The notes: generated by a model not told the origin, from the letters alone. 64,000 bases of DNA from JAOAFZ01 sp964412815 (GCA_964412815.1 CAYPQF010000042.1:1-64000); one strand, 5' to 3'; numbered from the stretch's first letter, positions 23,894-33,795 are shown. A program made the numbers and translations.

Positions 23894-24424
23894 TTATAGC
23901 AACTTTTCCATGAAGTACACATCCAGATACCCCGTATCAGTTTTCAGTTCCCGTTCCAACAAGCCCACATCATGGAATCCCAAACCAAGATACATACGAT
24001 GCGCAGCGTCCTGGGTTGCAGTAACCGTTAACTGTACTTTTTTGATGCCATGCCGGGTTTTCATTTGTTCTATCAAAGCAGTAAGCAGGCGTTTTGCGAT
24101 TCCCTGTTTTCTCAATGCTTCTGTTACATAGACAGCGGAGACATTTCCTACATGTCGTATTCGTTTGGTACTGCTCCAATAAGCTCCGGTCATACCGACA
24201 ATACGATCTTCGCCAAACGCAAAGAGCATAATTCCGCCTTGACCATCGGTATTGTTCTTAAACTTTTCCTGCCAGTACGCATCTGTTTTTGCAGCTTCAA
24301 TCTGATATTCGGAAGTATAGGCGTTTGGCTCGTTTTGTAATGCTTCGAGGCGGAAGCGACGATATTCCTGCCAGCGTTCCGGCGGGAGTTCCCCAATAGT
24401 AATGTGAGAGTTCGCAGAGCTCAT
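23894..24424 (-). CDS. GNAT-family N-acetyltransferase
   Basis: A GNAT fold: motif A is VSAVYVTEALRKQGIAKRLL, with acetyl-CoA-binding R/Q-x-x-G-x-A, and the final strand is MYLGLGFHDVGLLERELK. The ATG at 24424 is preferred to an upstream TTG. It transfers an acetyl group to an unknown small molecule or protein N-terminus. It lies 15 bp downstream of the EVE-domain gene, so HIT, EVE and GNAT may form one minus-strand operon. Confidence 0.8.
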   Translation of the reverse strand: MSSANSHITIGELPPERWQEYRRFRLEALQNEPNAYTSEYQIEAAKTDAYWQEKFKNNTDGQGGIMLFAFGEDRIVGMTGAYWSSTKRIRHVGNVSAVYVTEALRKQGIAKRLLTALIEQMKTRHGIKKVQLTVTATQDAAHRMYLGLGFHDVGLLERELKTDTGYLDVYFMEKLL

Positions 24425-24439
24425 ATGGTATGGTAGCAA

Positions 24440-24847
24440 TTATGTTTTTAACCCCTGTTCTTTCAGCCACGACACGAATGCTTCGGGCACGTCCATGGTC
24501 GAAAGTCTCCCTTGCCGGACCAGACGGAAGTCCGCAAATTTGCCCGACTCCTTAATCTGTTTTAACGTTACCAAGGGCTCGTCGTATTTTCGGATAAATT
24601 TGAAGTCTACCAGCCAGGATTTCGGGTTCTTAGGATCGGGACGACCCTCTCCTACAACTTCGGCCAGCCCTACAATCGAGGACACTCCCCCGGAATGGTA
24701 GATAAAAACACGATCTCCTGCCTGCATCTGCTTGAGAAAGATAACGGCCTGCGGGTTAGAGACGCCATCCCAGGTTGTTTTACCATCGCGCTCTAAATCA
24801 TCAATTGAATACGTTGTTGGTTCGGATTTTGCCAGATAATAGTTCAT
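24440..24847 (-). CDS. EVE-domain (PUA-like) protein
   Basis: A 135-residue single-domain protein starting MNYYLAKSEPTTYSIDDL, with TTWDGVSNPQAVIFL and GDRVFIYHSGG, the hallmarks of EVE proteins that bind modified bases in RNA or DNA. Its ATG overlaps the HIT gene stop (24844-24847), so the two are translationally coupled. Longer upstream readings lie inside the HIT gene and are rejected. Confidence 0.85.
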   Translation of the reverse strand: MNYYLAKSEPTTYSIDDLERDGKTTWDGVSNPQAVIFLKQMQAGDRVFIYHSGGVSSIVGLAEVVGEGRPDPKNPKSWLVDFKFIRKYDEPLVTLKQIKESGKFADFRLVRQGRLSTMDVPEAFVSWLKEQGLKT

Positions 24848-25245
24848 TTTGATTTGATAAATGACATAATGTGTTGGTGCACAGCTGCCAGTTCTTCTTT
24901 TGACATGGTATGAATTTCCGGCACGACTGCCTGTTCCGCGGTGATATCCTCGTAACGGGGCAGAATATGAAAATGAGCATACGGAATGGCTCCATGGGTG
25001 AAAAAGTTTACCCATTTCGCGTCAAGTGCCTGTTGCAGCTGAAGTGCAACCTTGCGGGTTACTTCCAGGTACTCACCAAAATTCGGCACTTCGTAGGTCC
25101 ACTGATACTGCGTTTTGGGGATTACGAGAGTATGCCCCTTTGCACGCGGGAAAACATCAAGAAAGGCAAGAAACTGATCGTCCTCATAGACGTTGTAACA
25201 GGGAAGTTTTCCTTCGACAATATCGTTAAAGACAGTTCGTTGCAT
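24844..25245 (-). CDS. HIT-family protein with an altered histidine triad
   Basis: A 133-residue nucleotide hydrolase or transferase fold (CYNVYEDDQFLAFLDVFPRAKGHTLVIPK in pieces). The active-site run reads IPYAHFHILPR: compared with HxHxHxx, the first His is Tyr while the next two, including the nucleophile position, remain. Start at ATG 25245. It overlaps the EVE gene by 4 nt and heads a likely HIT-EVE-GNAT operon. Substrate unknown. Confidence 0.8.
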   Translation of the reverse strand: MQRTVFNDIVEGKLPCYNVYEDDQFLAFLDVFPRAKGHTLVIPKTQYQWTYEVPNFGEYLEVTRKVALQLQQALDAKWVNFFTHGAIPYAHFHILPRYEDITAEQAVVPEIHTMSKEELAAVHQHIMSFIKSK

Positions 25246-25333
25246 AATGGCTATCTTACCATTTATAATACAGTCAGACAAGCTTAATCGTCATTAGTAT
25301 CGTGTATCACATTAATACAATTTCATTTACCCT

Positions 25334-26251
25334 ATGAGTCAGAAAATCTATGTTCCCGGAGATGTCCCTTCCTCAATGAAAGATATTTATATCGAAAATT
25401 ACGAGACTGTCACCGCAGGCAGCGGGAATATGCTCCTCTTTGCCGGAGATCAGAAGGTGGAACATCTGAACGACGATTTTTATGGAGAAGGAATTACCCC
25501 GGAAAACGCGAACCCGGAGCATCTGTTTAAGATCGCTTCGCAGGCAAAAATCGGTGTGTTTGCTTCCCAACTGGGGTTAATCGCCCGTTACGGACCAGAC
25601 TACCGGAATATCCCCTACATGGTCAAGCTAAACTCAAAAACTCATTTGATCCCAACCGAACAGGCAGAAGCTATCAGTCGCCATTGGATTAACCTCGATC
25701 AGGTAATGGAGTTTAAAAAGAATAGTGGCCTGAACATCGTGGGTGTTGGATACACGGTCTATGTCGGCAGCGAAAACGAATCGCTTATGTATCAGGAAGC
25801 AGCCCAGATTGCCTACGAAGCACATCGCCATGGCTTAATCACCACCTTCTGGATGTACCCGCGCGGCAAGGCCGTCCCCTACGAAAAAGATCCTCATATC
25901 ATTGCCGGTGCCGCTGGTGTGGGTGCCTGTCTGGGTTCTGACTTTGTTAAAGTAAACTACCCGATTGTTGCTGCTCCCGATACCCGGACTCCGGCAGAAG
26001 CTCTGACAGAGGCAGTTCAGGCAGCCGGTCGTACCAAGGTTATCTGTGCCGGTGGCAGTACTATCTCAGCTGAAAAATATTTCCAAATGCTGCACGATCA
26101 GATGCATATCTCGGGAGCACACGGAACAGCGGCAGGACGTAATATCCACCAGAGACCACTGGAAGAAGCCGTCCGGTTCTGTAATGCACTCTATGGTATC
26201 ATCGTCGAAGGAAAGACAGCCGAAGAAGCAACCGCTATCTACAAGGGTTAA
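25334..26251 (+). CDS. Class I fructose-bisphosphate aldolase, archaeal type
   Basis: A 305-residue TIM-barrel enzyme of the FbaB/DeoC-like archaeal-type aldolase family: LLFAGDQKVEHLNDDF at the start, FWMYPRGKAVPYEKDPHIIAGAA in the middle, SDFVKVNYP with the Schiff-base Lys, and CAGGSTISAEKYF with HGTAAGRNIHQRP near the end. It splits fructose 1,6-bisphosphate to GAP and DHAP. With gap and pgk 0.7 kb downstream it forms a glycolytic block. The minus-strand gene downstream overlaps its end by 4 nt. Confidence 0.9.
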   Translation: MSQKIYVPGDVPSSMKDIYIENYETVTAGSGNMLLFAGDQKVEHLNDDFYGEGITPENANPEHLFKIASQAKIGVFASQLGLIARYGPDYRNIPYMVKLNSKTHLIPTEQAEAISRHWINLDQVMEFKKNSGLNIVGVGYTVYVGSENESLMYQEAAQIAYEAHRHGLITTFWMYPRGKAVPYEKDPHIIAGAAGVGACLGSDFVKVNYPIVAAPDTRTPAEALTEAVQAAGRTKVICAGGSTISAEKYFQMLHDQMHISGAHGTAAGRNIHQRPLEEAVRFCNALYGIIVEGKTAEEATAIYKG

Positions 26252-26760
26252 CGACCATATTGCCCAATACGGGGCACAATATTCCACCAGTCGCTCAGAA
26301 GTGCCAGCTCCTCTCCGGAGATTAATCCCTGTCTGGCATATTGTTGCCCTATGGAAGTGTCGAGCGGATGAACAAACTCTACCCATCGTTCATTGATACG
26401 GGGTCGGTGATACACGCCAAACGACACAGATACCCCCGTTGATGCCATCTGTCGATGCATTTCCTCTAAAAACGCAACCTCCTGTTCCCCGAGTGGAGCA
26501 GGCGCCAGCATACTGCTGAGATGGCTGGTGAGCGGTACACGCAGATCAATATCGGCCGCTAAAAAAGGCATCACGTGATGCCCGAGGTATTGTTCAGTTT
26601 GTTCGATAAATGCAAGAAGCTCATCGCCCGGATAGGCCATTTCATCAAAGTTGAGACGTTCAAGAAGAAAGTGCGGTAGCGCTTTCAGAAAAGGTCTGCG
26701 ACATTGCAGATCCTCTAAAATCCCCGGATCCAGTTCCCGACGAACACGTGTTTCTAACAT
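26248..26760 (-). CDS. Unknown soluble protein, 170 residues
   Basis: A mainly helical, acidic protein with no signal peptide or membrane segment. Motif-like blocks are HFLLERLNFDEMAYPGDEL and SVSFGVYHRPRINERWVEF. No known catalytic signature. It lies between aldolase and gap on the opposite strand and overlaps the aldolase stop. A minus-strand TAAAAT sits about 10 nt before its ATG. I do not recognise a family. Confidence 0.6.
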   Translation of the reverse strand: MLETRVRRELDPGILEDLQCRRPFLKALPHFLLERLNFDEMAYPGDELLAFIEQTEQYLGHHVMPFLAADIDLRVPLTSHLSSMLAPAPLGEQEVAFLEEMHRQMASTGVSVSFGVYHRPRINERWVEFVHPLDTSIGQQYARQGLISGEELALLSDWWNIVPRIGQYGR

Positions 26761-26944
26761 GTTGATATAGTATTTTACACCATGTTTTGTAAGAAATTCA
26801 TGAGAATTATACCCTTACGCAAAACTCCAGGCGTTTCTGGTTGTTTTTCAGCCCGTTATTTTGCGACAGAATCGCCCTTGTATTTGTGTTTTATTCATGT
26901 CAAAATGAAAGTATATCGTTACTATTTCTCAGTAAAGCCGTCAT

Positions 26945-27958
26945 ATGAAACGACTCAAAGTTGGTATTAATGGATTTGGCCGGATCGGCCGCGCGTTTAC
27001 CCGTATCGCACTGGAACGGGATAATTTTGATATCGTTGCCATTAACACCCGCAAAAATAACGTCGTTATGATGGCCTATCTGCTGCATCACGATTCTGTC
27101 TACCGCACCTTCGACAAGCGGATTGGATCAAATGACGATGGCATTACGGTAGACGGCAAAACCATCCATACACTGGCCGGAGATGATCCCTCGATGATCC
27201 CCTGGGATGAGTTCGATGTAGATATCGTAGTGGATGCCACCGGTGCATTTGTTAAAAAACCGGACCTGGAAAAGCATATCCGTGGAAGTGTGAAAAAGGT
27301 TATTCTGACGGCACCATCCAAAGACGATGAGACCCCGCATATCGTGCTCGGAGTAAACGATCATGAGTTTCCGTACAAAGAACAACATGTAATCTCAAAT
27401 GCGTCCTGCACTACCAACTGTTCGGCGCCCATGTTTAAGGTGCTGCATGATAATTTTCATGTAAAATCAGGCTTTTTGACCACCACCCATGCGTATACCG
27501 CTTCTCAGACTCTGGTTGATGATGATAATAAAGAACCGGATCGTTCCCGTGCAGCTGCACTCAATATCGCGCCATCCACCACCGGCGCTGCAAAAGCAGT
27601 GGTAAAAGTAATCCCCGGACTGGAAGGCAGACTGGATGGAATGGCAGTGCGTGTACCAGTCCCCACTGTTTCCTTTACCGATGTCTCAGCCATAGTAGAG
27701 AAGCACACCACCGTCGAAGAGGTTAACGAGCTGTTTAAGAATGTCTCCCATCATCATATGAAAGGCGTGTTAGCGTACGAAGAAGAGATGCTGGTCTCCT
27801 CTGACTATATCGGCTCACCATACTCATGTATCTTTGATGCCAACTACACCAAGGTTATCAACGGTACACTGATCAAGATCTTTGGATGGTACGACAATGA
27901 ATGGGGCTATTCCACGCGTCTGGTTGACTTGGTAGAAAAAGTTGGCCACCATATCTAA
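26945..27958 (+). CDS. gap: Glyceraldehyde-3-phosphate dehydrogenase
   Basis: Type I GAPDH, 337 residues. The NAD-binding GINGFGRIGRAFTRIAL, catalytic-Cys block SNASCTTNCSAP, GRLDGMAVRVPVP and C-terminal WYDNEWGYSTRLVDL are all present. It oxidises GAP to 1,3-bisphosphoglycerate. pgk follows 3 bp later on the same strand, so one mRNA. No Shine-Dalgarno precedes either start. Confidence 0.97.
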   Translation: MKRLKVGINGFGRIGRAFTRIALERDNFDIVAINTRKNNVVMMAYLLHHDSVYRTFDKRIGSNDDGITVDGKTIHTLAGDDPSMIPWDEFDVDIVVDATGAFVKKPDLEKHIRGSVKKVILTAPSKDDETPHIVLGVNDHEFPYKEQHVISNASCTTNCSAPMFKVLHDNFHVKSGFLTTTHAYTASQTLVDDDNKEPDRSRAAALNIAPSTTGAAKAVVKVIPGLEGRLDGMAVRVPVPTVSFTDVSAIVEKHTTVEEVNELFKNVSHHHMKGVLAYEEEMLVSSDYIGSPYSCIFDANYTKVINGTLIKIFGWYDNEWGYSTRLVDLVEKVGHHI

Positions 27959-27961
27959 CGT

Positions 27962-29146
27962 ATGAAATTTGATTCGATTGTCTATATCGACCAGATTGAG
28001 ATTCGTAATAAGCGTGTTCTGATGCGTGTAGACTTTAATGTCTCGCTTACCAAGCACCGCACCATCGAAGATGATGTCCGCATCCAGCAGGCTATTCCCA
28101 CGCTGCGACACTTACTGGAGCATAACAACAAACTGATTATCGTGAGCCATCTGGGTCGTCCAAAGGAACGGGACCCGAAATACTCCCTGGATGTCGTCGC
28201 AAAAAAACTCCACGCCTATCTGCCTCACTACAAAATAACGGTGGTTCCGGACTTTTTAACAGACCGTTCCGCAATCGAGAATCAGGATGAGCACGAGATT
28301 ATTTTGCTTGAGAATATCCGGTTTTATCCCGAAGAAAAAAAGAATGATGAGGAATTTACCAAACAACTTGCGTCACTGGCCGATGTCTATGTGAACGACG
28401 GGTTTGGTGTCAGTCACCGGAACTCCGCTTCGGTAGTTGGCGTGACAAAGCTACTGCCTTCGTATGCCGGTCTGCTGATGAAAAAGGAGATTATCAATAT
28501 CTCAAAGGTAATTGAAGCCCCCAAGAAACCATTTGTTGCGATTCTGGGCGGCGCCAAAATTTCTTCTAAAATTCACCTGATCGAACGGTTGATTGAGATC
28601 GCCGATGACCTGATTTTGGGTGGCGGTATTGCCAATACCTTTATGCTGGCTCAGGGATACGAGATCGGAAAAAGTATCGCCGAAACCGAAGATGTAGAAG
28701 TAGCAAAACATCTGTTGTTCCATGCTGTTCAAAAGAATACCCGAGTTATCTTTCCCTCTGATGTAGTGGTAAGCGCCAGTATGAACGGTGGCCGGACCCA
28801 TGTATGTAAAGTAGATGAAGTGCCAAAAGAAAAGTATATTCTTGATATCGGCCCGGAAACACAGGCCGTAATCGGTTCGGTTATCGCCCAGGCGGCAACA
28901 ATTGTCTGGAACGGACCGGTTGGTTATTTTGAGAATGAAGCATTCCGTCGCGGCACAGACTTTATCTACTACTCTATTACCGAAAATACCCATGCCGTCT
29001 CGATTGTCGGGGGTGGAGATACACTGGCGGCAATCTCAAAAAAGGAGTATCTGGAAAAGATAACTCATATCTCAACCGGCGGAGGCGCCATGTTGGAGTT
29101 TATCGAAAACGGCAGTCTGCCCGGAATTGATGCCCTCATGCATTAG
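27962..29146 (+). CDS. pgk: Phosphoglycerate kinase
   Basis: A 394-residue monomeric kinase making ATP from 1,3-bisphosphoglycerate. Motifs: RVLMRVDFNVSL, SHLGRPKERDPKYSL, YVNDGFGVSHRNSAS, FVAILGGAKISSKI and the C-terminal SIVGGGDTLAAI with STGGGAMLEFIENG. Length is normal. It is coupled to gap and ends in a 4-nt overlap with the convergent gene at 29143. Confidence 0.97.
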   Translation: MKFDSIVYIDQIEIRNKRVLMRVDFNVSLTKHRTIEDDVRIQQAIPTLRHLLEHNNKLIIVSHLGRPKERDPKYSLDVVAKKLHAYLPHYKITVVPDFLTDRSAIENQDEHEIILLENIRFYPEEKKNDEEFTKQLASLADVYVNDGFGVSHRNSASVVGVTKLLPSYAGLLMKKEIINISKVIEAPKKPFVAILGGAKISSKIHLIERLIEIADDLILGGGIANTFMLAQGYEIGKSIAETEDVEVAKHLLFHAVQKNTRVIFPSDVVVSASMNGGRTHVCKVDEVPKEKYILDIGPETQAVIGSVIAQAATIVWNGPVGYFENEAFRRGTDFIYYSITENTHAVSIVGGGDTLAAISKKEYLEKITHISTGGGAMLEFIENGSLPGIDALMH

Positions 29147-30144
29147 TTCGCAGCAGTATCCCAGGACTTTTTCACACTGCTCAACTCTTTCCGGTAACTA
29201 TCGTTCTTCCAGAAGGAGACAATCTGTGACTGCGTAATCTCACCTGAAGTGATGGTTTCTAGATTTTCTGATCCTTGCATAAAGATATCCAGATCCTGCT
29301 TTTCGATTCCTTCGATAATCTTTTGCAGACCTGCTTTAAGAGCCACGTAGTCTTTGGCAAAATCAGCATGCTGTTTCTGTAACGAATCCGGAATCTCCGC
29401 GATGGAAATTTCGGTATACTCTTTTTCCAGGCGTTCTACTTCTACCAGCTGTTCTTTGAGTTTACGCATGGTCGCATCGCTGCCGTTTGAATCAACCGCG
29501 GCAAAGATACTTTCGTAGAGCGTGACTCCCAAGAAGAGCGATTCCAGCTCAAGTGCGCTCCGTTCTTTAAAGTACGTAAATACCGGCTTGCTCTGGGCTA
29601 TGTACTCTTCGGTAGCTGCCGCTGCCTCCTGTGCAGTTTTTGGTAAAAAGGCTCCTACTGGAGAACTATAGATCTTTTTTACTTCCTCGTTTTGCTGCTC
29701 CATTTCGTCGATCAGGTTCAGTCCGTTGGTGTATTGATCTTCGATGCGGCGGTAAACACGAACCACACCACTATCTTCGATACCCAATACCGCTTCTCCC
29801 TGTTGAATGTATCCTTTTTCCGGCAGAGCGCTGCGTGCCTGGGTCAGCGTTTTGATTTCTTTGGTATTCTGCAGCAGCAAACTATCGTCAGATTCTTCTT
29901 CTGACTTGGTTTCTTCGATCACAATCTCTTCGTAGTTCTGCCACAGGTTCTGAATCTCATCGTACGTTTTTTCCATCTTGCCAGCGGTGGTTGCCTGTTT
30001 TACCGCGATCTTCTGAAGCTGTTCCCTGGATTGCTGGAACATGGTTGCAAGATACATTCCCCCACCGATCAGTATGGCACAGACAATCATAACGGAGATC
30101 ACCAGAGGCAGGTTTAGAGATTGTTTTGGATGTTCGGTGGACAT
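29143..30144 (-). CDS. Unknown membrane-anchored coiled-coil protein
   Basis: A 333-residue protein with one N-terminal membrane helix (LVISVMIVCAILIGGGMYLATMF) and then long Glu/Gln/Lys-rich helices to the end, probably coiled coils outside the membrane. A four-helix-like repeat around YTEISIAEIPDSLQKQH and QGSENLETITSGEITQ recalls sensory or adhesin stalks, but no domain is recognisable. Housekeeping-like composition. The next gene in the same direction starts 116 bp upstream. Confidence 0.7.
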   Translation of the reverse strand: MSTEHPKQSLNLPLVISVMIVCAILIGGGMYLATMFQQSREQLQKIAVKQATTAGKMEKTYDEIQNLWQNYEEIVIEETKSEEESDDSLLLQNTKEIKTLTQARSALPEKGYIQQGEAVLGIEDSGVVRVYRRIEDQYTNGLNLIDEMEQQNEEVKKIYSSPVGAFLPKTAQEAAAATEEYIAQSKPVFTYFKERSALELESLFLGVTLYESIFAAVDSNGSDATMRKLKEQLVEVERLEKEYTEISIAEIPDSLQKQHADFAKDYVALKAGLQKIIEGIEKQDLDIFMQGSENLETITSGEITQSQIVSFWKNDSYRKELSSVKKSWDTAAN

Positions 30145-30260
30145 AAAGACACAATTGGTATCTTTATATAATATACATTTTTTTAAAAACAGTGTAAATA
30201 GAATGAAAGAAAGATCAATCGCAGCAACTCAATGAACGAAGTGTTTAGAAGGCAGCCTCC

Positions 30261-31163
30261 TCAGATCTTTCCTGTTTTAGGATCGAGGAACTGAGGATCG
30301 ATGGCACACTTTGCATTTGAATCGTCGGGACAAGCTACTTCTACATATTCGGTAAACGAATACTGACCATTGTCACCCCAGGTAAACGAGGCGGTGCGGC
30401 CAATGTTTTTTACTTCTCCGGAAGTAGTATCGACAACAACCGTTACAGGGATTTCATCTCCACATTCATAACAGGTAAACATTGCCATAGAAAGATACCT
30501 TCCATCAGGACTCAGACTGGAGATTTTCGGGGTTGAGGGTTTCTGACGGGTTTCTCCAAACGAAGCAATTTTCTTAATCTTTGCGCCGGACGCATACTCG
30601 TCGTAGATAAAGACTTCGTACCGGGTTCCGTTTTCAACGGAGTTGGACCCCCACTTCATTACAAACGCTGCTGTGTTGGTATCAGGAGTAATCATAAAAC
30701 TAAAGAGCTCGTTGACACCACCAACACTTTCGGGTGCCGCAACCAGTGGAGCCCACGGATACACACTTTTGTTCTCAACCTGTGCCAGTGCCGGTTCATA
30801 TCCAACCTGCGGAGCAAACAGATCTTCGTTATACCGTAACAGAACGGTATTTTCTACCCGGACCATAGAGACGGTATTTGGTTTTGAAGGATCGGTAGCC
30901 TGCTGAACCTCGTCAACCCTAAACCCTCCCTCGGCATTGTTATTTGTTGCGCCGGCAACCTGTCCAGATTCCGGTGCCTGGGGGATCTCAGATTCTTCAG
31001 AAGGGCCAAACAACTGAGAAAGAGTAACACTGTTTTTATGAGCCATAGGATTGGGACCAAAACGGAAGAGCAAAAAGCCAAATACTCCGATTGAGAACAC
31101 GAGCAGGGTAAGAGATATCATTAAACGGGCAACGTCCTTTGATGAAGTTTTGTGTGGTTCCAT
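30261..31163 (-). CDS. Unknown membrane-anchored extracytoplasmic protein
   Basis: Start at ATG 31163 (the upstream extension looks untranslated). A single membrane helix (LMISLTLLVFSIGVFGFLLF) is followed by a Ser/Glu/Pro linker and a mainly beta domain with SPDGRYLSMAMFTCYECGDE and a late VEVACPDDSNAKCAID Cys pair, so disulfides outside the cell are possible. The S-L-S-P-D-G-R-Y motif recalls WD40-like propeller blades. No family assigned. Confidence 0.7.
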   Translation of the reverse strand: MEPHKTSSKDVARLMISLTLLVFSIGVFGFLLFRFGPNPMAHKNSVTLSQLFGPSEESEIPQAPESGQVAGATNNNAEGGFRVDEVQQATDPSKPNTVSMVRVENTVLLRYNEDLFAPQVGYEPALAQVENKSVYPWAPLVAAPESVGGVNELFSFMITPDTNTAAFVMKWGSNSVENGTRYEVFIYDEYASGAKIKKIASFGETRQKPSTPKISSLSPDGRYLSMAMFTCYECGDEIPVTVVVDTTSGEVKNIGRTASFTWGDNGQYSFTEYVEVACPDDSNAKCAIDPQFLDPKTGKI

Positions 31164-31233
31164 ATCATTTATTATACACAGAACAGGGATAATGTGCGAA
31201 ACGCAATACACTATTTCTGACACTTAGTTTCTG

Positions 31234-31719
31234 TTACTGAATCAGTTCTACTACTTCTGTTACCGGACCGGGAGAGTTGATGGTAATCACCTCTTCTGAA
31301 TCTTCGATTGATGGCAGATCGTCTGTCCCGACAATCTCCCCATTGTTAATCCAGTAGATACGCAGATTGACAAACGTATTTTTATTCCAGAACGAACGCT
31401 CCGCGGATAGTCCGTCAAACGTAAAGAGCATTCCATCAAAGCCCGGTAGTTCACGAATAAACATAAGCCCGCGCTTCCGCTTATCCGAGTTGTCGGCTAC
31501 CAGAAGAGTGATACTTCTCCCTTCCAGTTCCCGGGTAGTTGTTTCGTAGCCATCCCAGGGATTTGAGGTGATAATAATAGACGGTTCGATAGAAGATGCC
31601 TGCGTATCGCGGGTTACCGGTTTCTGTATAAATTCAGAGATGATAAAGTAGACAACTGCCACACAGAAGATACACATTATGATGAAGGCCCCGATTATTG
31701 TACGCTTTTCTATATACAT
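31234..31719 (-). CDS. DUF192 family protein, membrane-anchored
   Basis: A 161-residue protein with an N-terminal membrane helix (IIGAFIIMCIFCVAVVYFII) and a DUF192 domain: GLMFIRELPGFDGMLFTFD, then RSFWNKNTFVNLRIYWI. The family has a small beta-barrel fold of uncertain role, often outside the membrane. It lies 70 bp upstream of the 30261 gene in the same direction and may share its transcript. Confidence 0.85.
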   Translation of the reverse strand: MYIEKRTIIGAFIIMCIFCVAVVYFIISEFIQKPVTRDTQASSIEPSIIITSNPWDGYETTTRELEGRSITLLVADNSDKRKRGLMFIRELPGFDGMLFTFDGLSAERSFWNKNTFVNLRIYWINNGEIVGTDDLPSIEDSEEVITINSPGPVTEVVELIQ

Positions 31720-31878
31720 ACTGATATGTCGTAATTCACGACCTATCGTTAGTATACACCATTGTTTAGAGTATTGCCGACAGGATAGGCTCAGTGATAT
31801 TAATCACCTTGCTCTCCTCTTTTCTCTGCGGATTCCTTATTGTACACCACCACACCCGACATCTATTTGTGGGTGGCA

Positions 31879-33708
31879 TTACTTATTCTGGCGCTTATTA
31901 TTTTTGCGTTCCGCTTCGGTCAGATACTTTTTGCGGATACGGATATTTTCCGGGGTTACTTCCAGCAGTTCGTCATCGTTAATAAAGTCGAGTGACTGTT
32001 CCAGACTCAGGACTGTATGCGGGGTCAGTGCTTCCGCGACACCTTCTCCTGATGAACGGTTGTTAGTCAGTTTCTTTTCTTTGGTGACGTTTACTTCCAG
32101 ATCCTGTTCTTTGCTGGAGAGTCCGACAACCATACCAGCATAGACTGGTGTTCCGGGCCCGACAAACAGAGTTCCCCGTTCCTGTGCATTTAAGAGACCA
32201 TAGGTCATCGTGGTTCCCGGATTGGCTGCGATAATAGCACCGTTCCGGAGACTGTCCATGCGACCTGCTTTTGGTTCGTAGCCAAGGAAGTAGGTGTTCA
32301 TAATGGCGGTTCCCCGGGTCTTGGTTAACAGAATGTTACGGATACCCAGCAGGTTCTGACTGGAGATCTTGTAGCGCAGGCGGGCATTGTCATGCAGATC
32401 GGTATGCATATCTTCCATAATACCTTTTCGGCGGCCTAACTCTTCTGTTACGGCTCCCATGTAATCTTTATTGACATCGATGGTTACTTCTTCGAACGGT
32501 TCGCAGGTAATTCCATCAATCTCTTTATAAATAACCTGAGGCTTTGAGATTTCCAGTTCGAATCCTTCACGGCGCATGGTTTCGATCAGCACTGACAGAT
32601 GCAGTTCTCCCCGTCCATGGACGACGAACTTGGTACCTTCAACATCTTCTTCGATCTTCAGACCAATATTGGTTTCACGCTCTTTGAGAAGGCGTTCTTT
32701 GATCTGACGGGATGTTGTGTACTTTCCTTCTTTTCCGGAAAATGGACTGGTGTTTGGACCAATCGAGATCTTAATGGTTGGTTCTTCCAGTTCGATAGCG
32801 GGCAGTCCATCCGGTTGCTTGGGATCGGTAACTGTCTCTCCAATGGTCAGTTCGGGAATACCGGCAATAGCGATAATATCGCCAGCGGAGACCTCATCAA
32901 CTTCCTGACGCTGTAAACCAACACTGGTGTACAGCTTGACAGCACGGTAGTTACCCCGATCTTCGGTCTCCATGACCAGTTTAATCGGATCTCCTTTTTT
33001 GAGGGTTCCCCGTGTTACTTTACCAATACACAGTTTGCCGACATAGGGATCAAAGTCCAGTGTCGAGACCTGCATCTGGAATGGCGCTTCCTGATTAATA
33101 GCCGCGTTCGGAACTTCTGCAATGATAGTCTCAAACAGCGGGTCAAGGCTTCCCGGAGTTTCTGAAGTATAGTTTTCCGGCAGTTCGCGATAGACTTTTC
33201 CATCACGGCCTACACCATACAGAGTGGTGAAATGGAGTGATTCTTCGTCGTGAGCCAGCTCCAGGAAGAGTGATTCAACTTCGTGAATAACCTCGAACGG
33301 GCGGGCATCCTTTTTATCAATTTTATTGATCAGAAGAATAACCTTCAGCTTTTGCTCCAGTGCTTTTTTGAGTACGAACTTGGTCTGCGGCAATGGACCT
33401 TCGGCTGAGTCGACCAGCAAAATAGCACCACTGGCCATTCCCAGGGTACGTTCAACCTCGCCACCGAAATCGGCGTGTCCCGGAGTATCAATGATATTAA
33501 TCTTTTCGTCATGATAGAACACGGCGGTGTTTTTCGCCAGAATAGTAATTCCCTTTTCACGTTCCAGATCGTTGGAATCCATAATCAGTTCCTGCGTCAT
33601 CTCTTTCTGATTGTCGCGGAAGGTGTGGGTTTGTTTTAACAGGGCATCAACGAGGGTGGTTTTTCCGTGATCCACGTGAGCAATAATAGCAATATTTCGG
33701 ATATTCAT
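31879..33708 (-). CDS. typA: GTPase TypA/BipA
   Basis: A 609-residue translational GTPase related to EF-G that helps ribosome assembly and stress growth. P-loop AHVDHGKTTLVDALL, GITILAKNTAV switch I, DTPGHADFGGEVER, NKIDKKDARP and the C-terminal BipA domains (EELGRRKGIMEDM, GYEPKAGRMDSLRNG) are present. It has an unusually long leader for this window: minus-strand TATAAT lies at 33781-33776, 67 nt upstream, with no Shine-Dalgarno. Confidence 0.96.
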   Translation of the reverse strand: MNIRNIAIIAHVDHGKTTLVDALLKQTHTFRDNQKEMTQELIMDSNDLEREKGITILAKNTAVFYHDEKINIIDTPGHADFGGEVERTLGMASGAILLVDSAEGPLPQTKFVLKKALEQKLKVILLINKIDKKDARPFEVIHEVESLFLELAHDEESLHFTTLYGVGRDGKVYRELPENYTSETPGSLDPLFETIIAEVPNAAINQEAPFQMQVSTLDFDPYVGKLCIGKVTRGTLKKGDPIKLVMETEDRGNYRAVKLYTSVGLQRQEVDEVSAGDIIAIAGIPELTIGETVTDPKQPDGLPAIELEEPTIKISIGPNTSPFSGKEGKYTTSRQIKERLLKERETNIGLKIEEDVEGTKFVVHGRGELHLSVLIETMRREGFELEISKPQVIYKEIDGITCEPFEEVTIDVNKDYMGAVTEELGRRKGIMEDMHTDLHDNARLRYKISSQNLLGIRNILLTKTRGTAIMNTYFLGYEPKAGRMDSLRNGAIIAANPGTTMTYGLLNAQERGTLFVGPGTPVYAGMVVGLSSKEQDLEVNVTKEKKLTNNRSSGEGVAEALTPHTVLSLEQSLDFINDDELLEVTPENIRIRKKYLTEAERKNNKRQNK

Positions 33709-33795
33709 ACGAAAATAAAGGGTGATAATAAAATAAGCACGCGAAGGACACTGCGTGTCTCAGCTGTGTATCGTAATTATATCATACTCTATCGG

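Noticed and set aside
31720..31878. Small plus-strand frame between the DUF192 and typA genes
   Set aside because: It overlaps the typA 3' end in antisense and lacks start signals; the interval looks like plain intergenic DNA.
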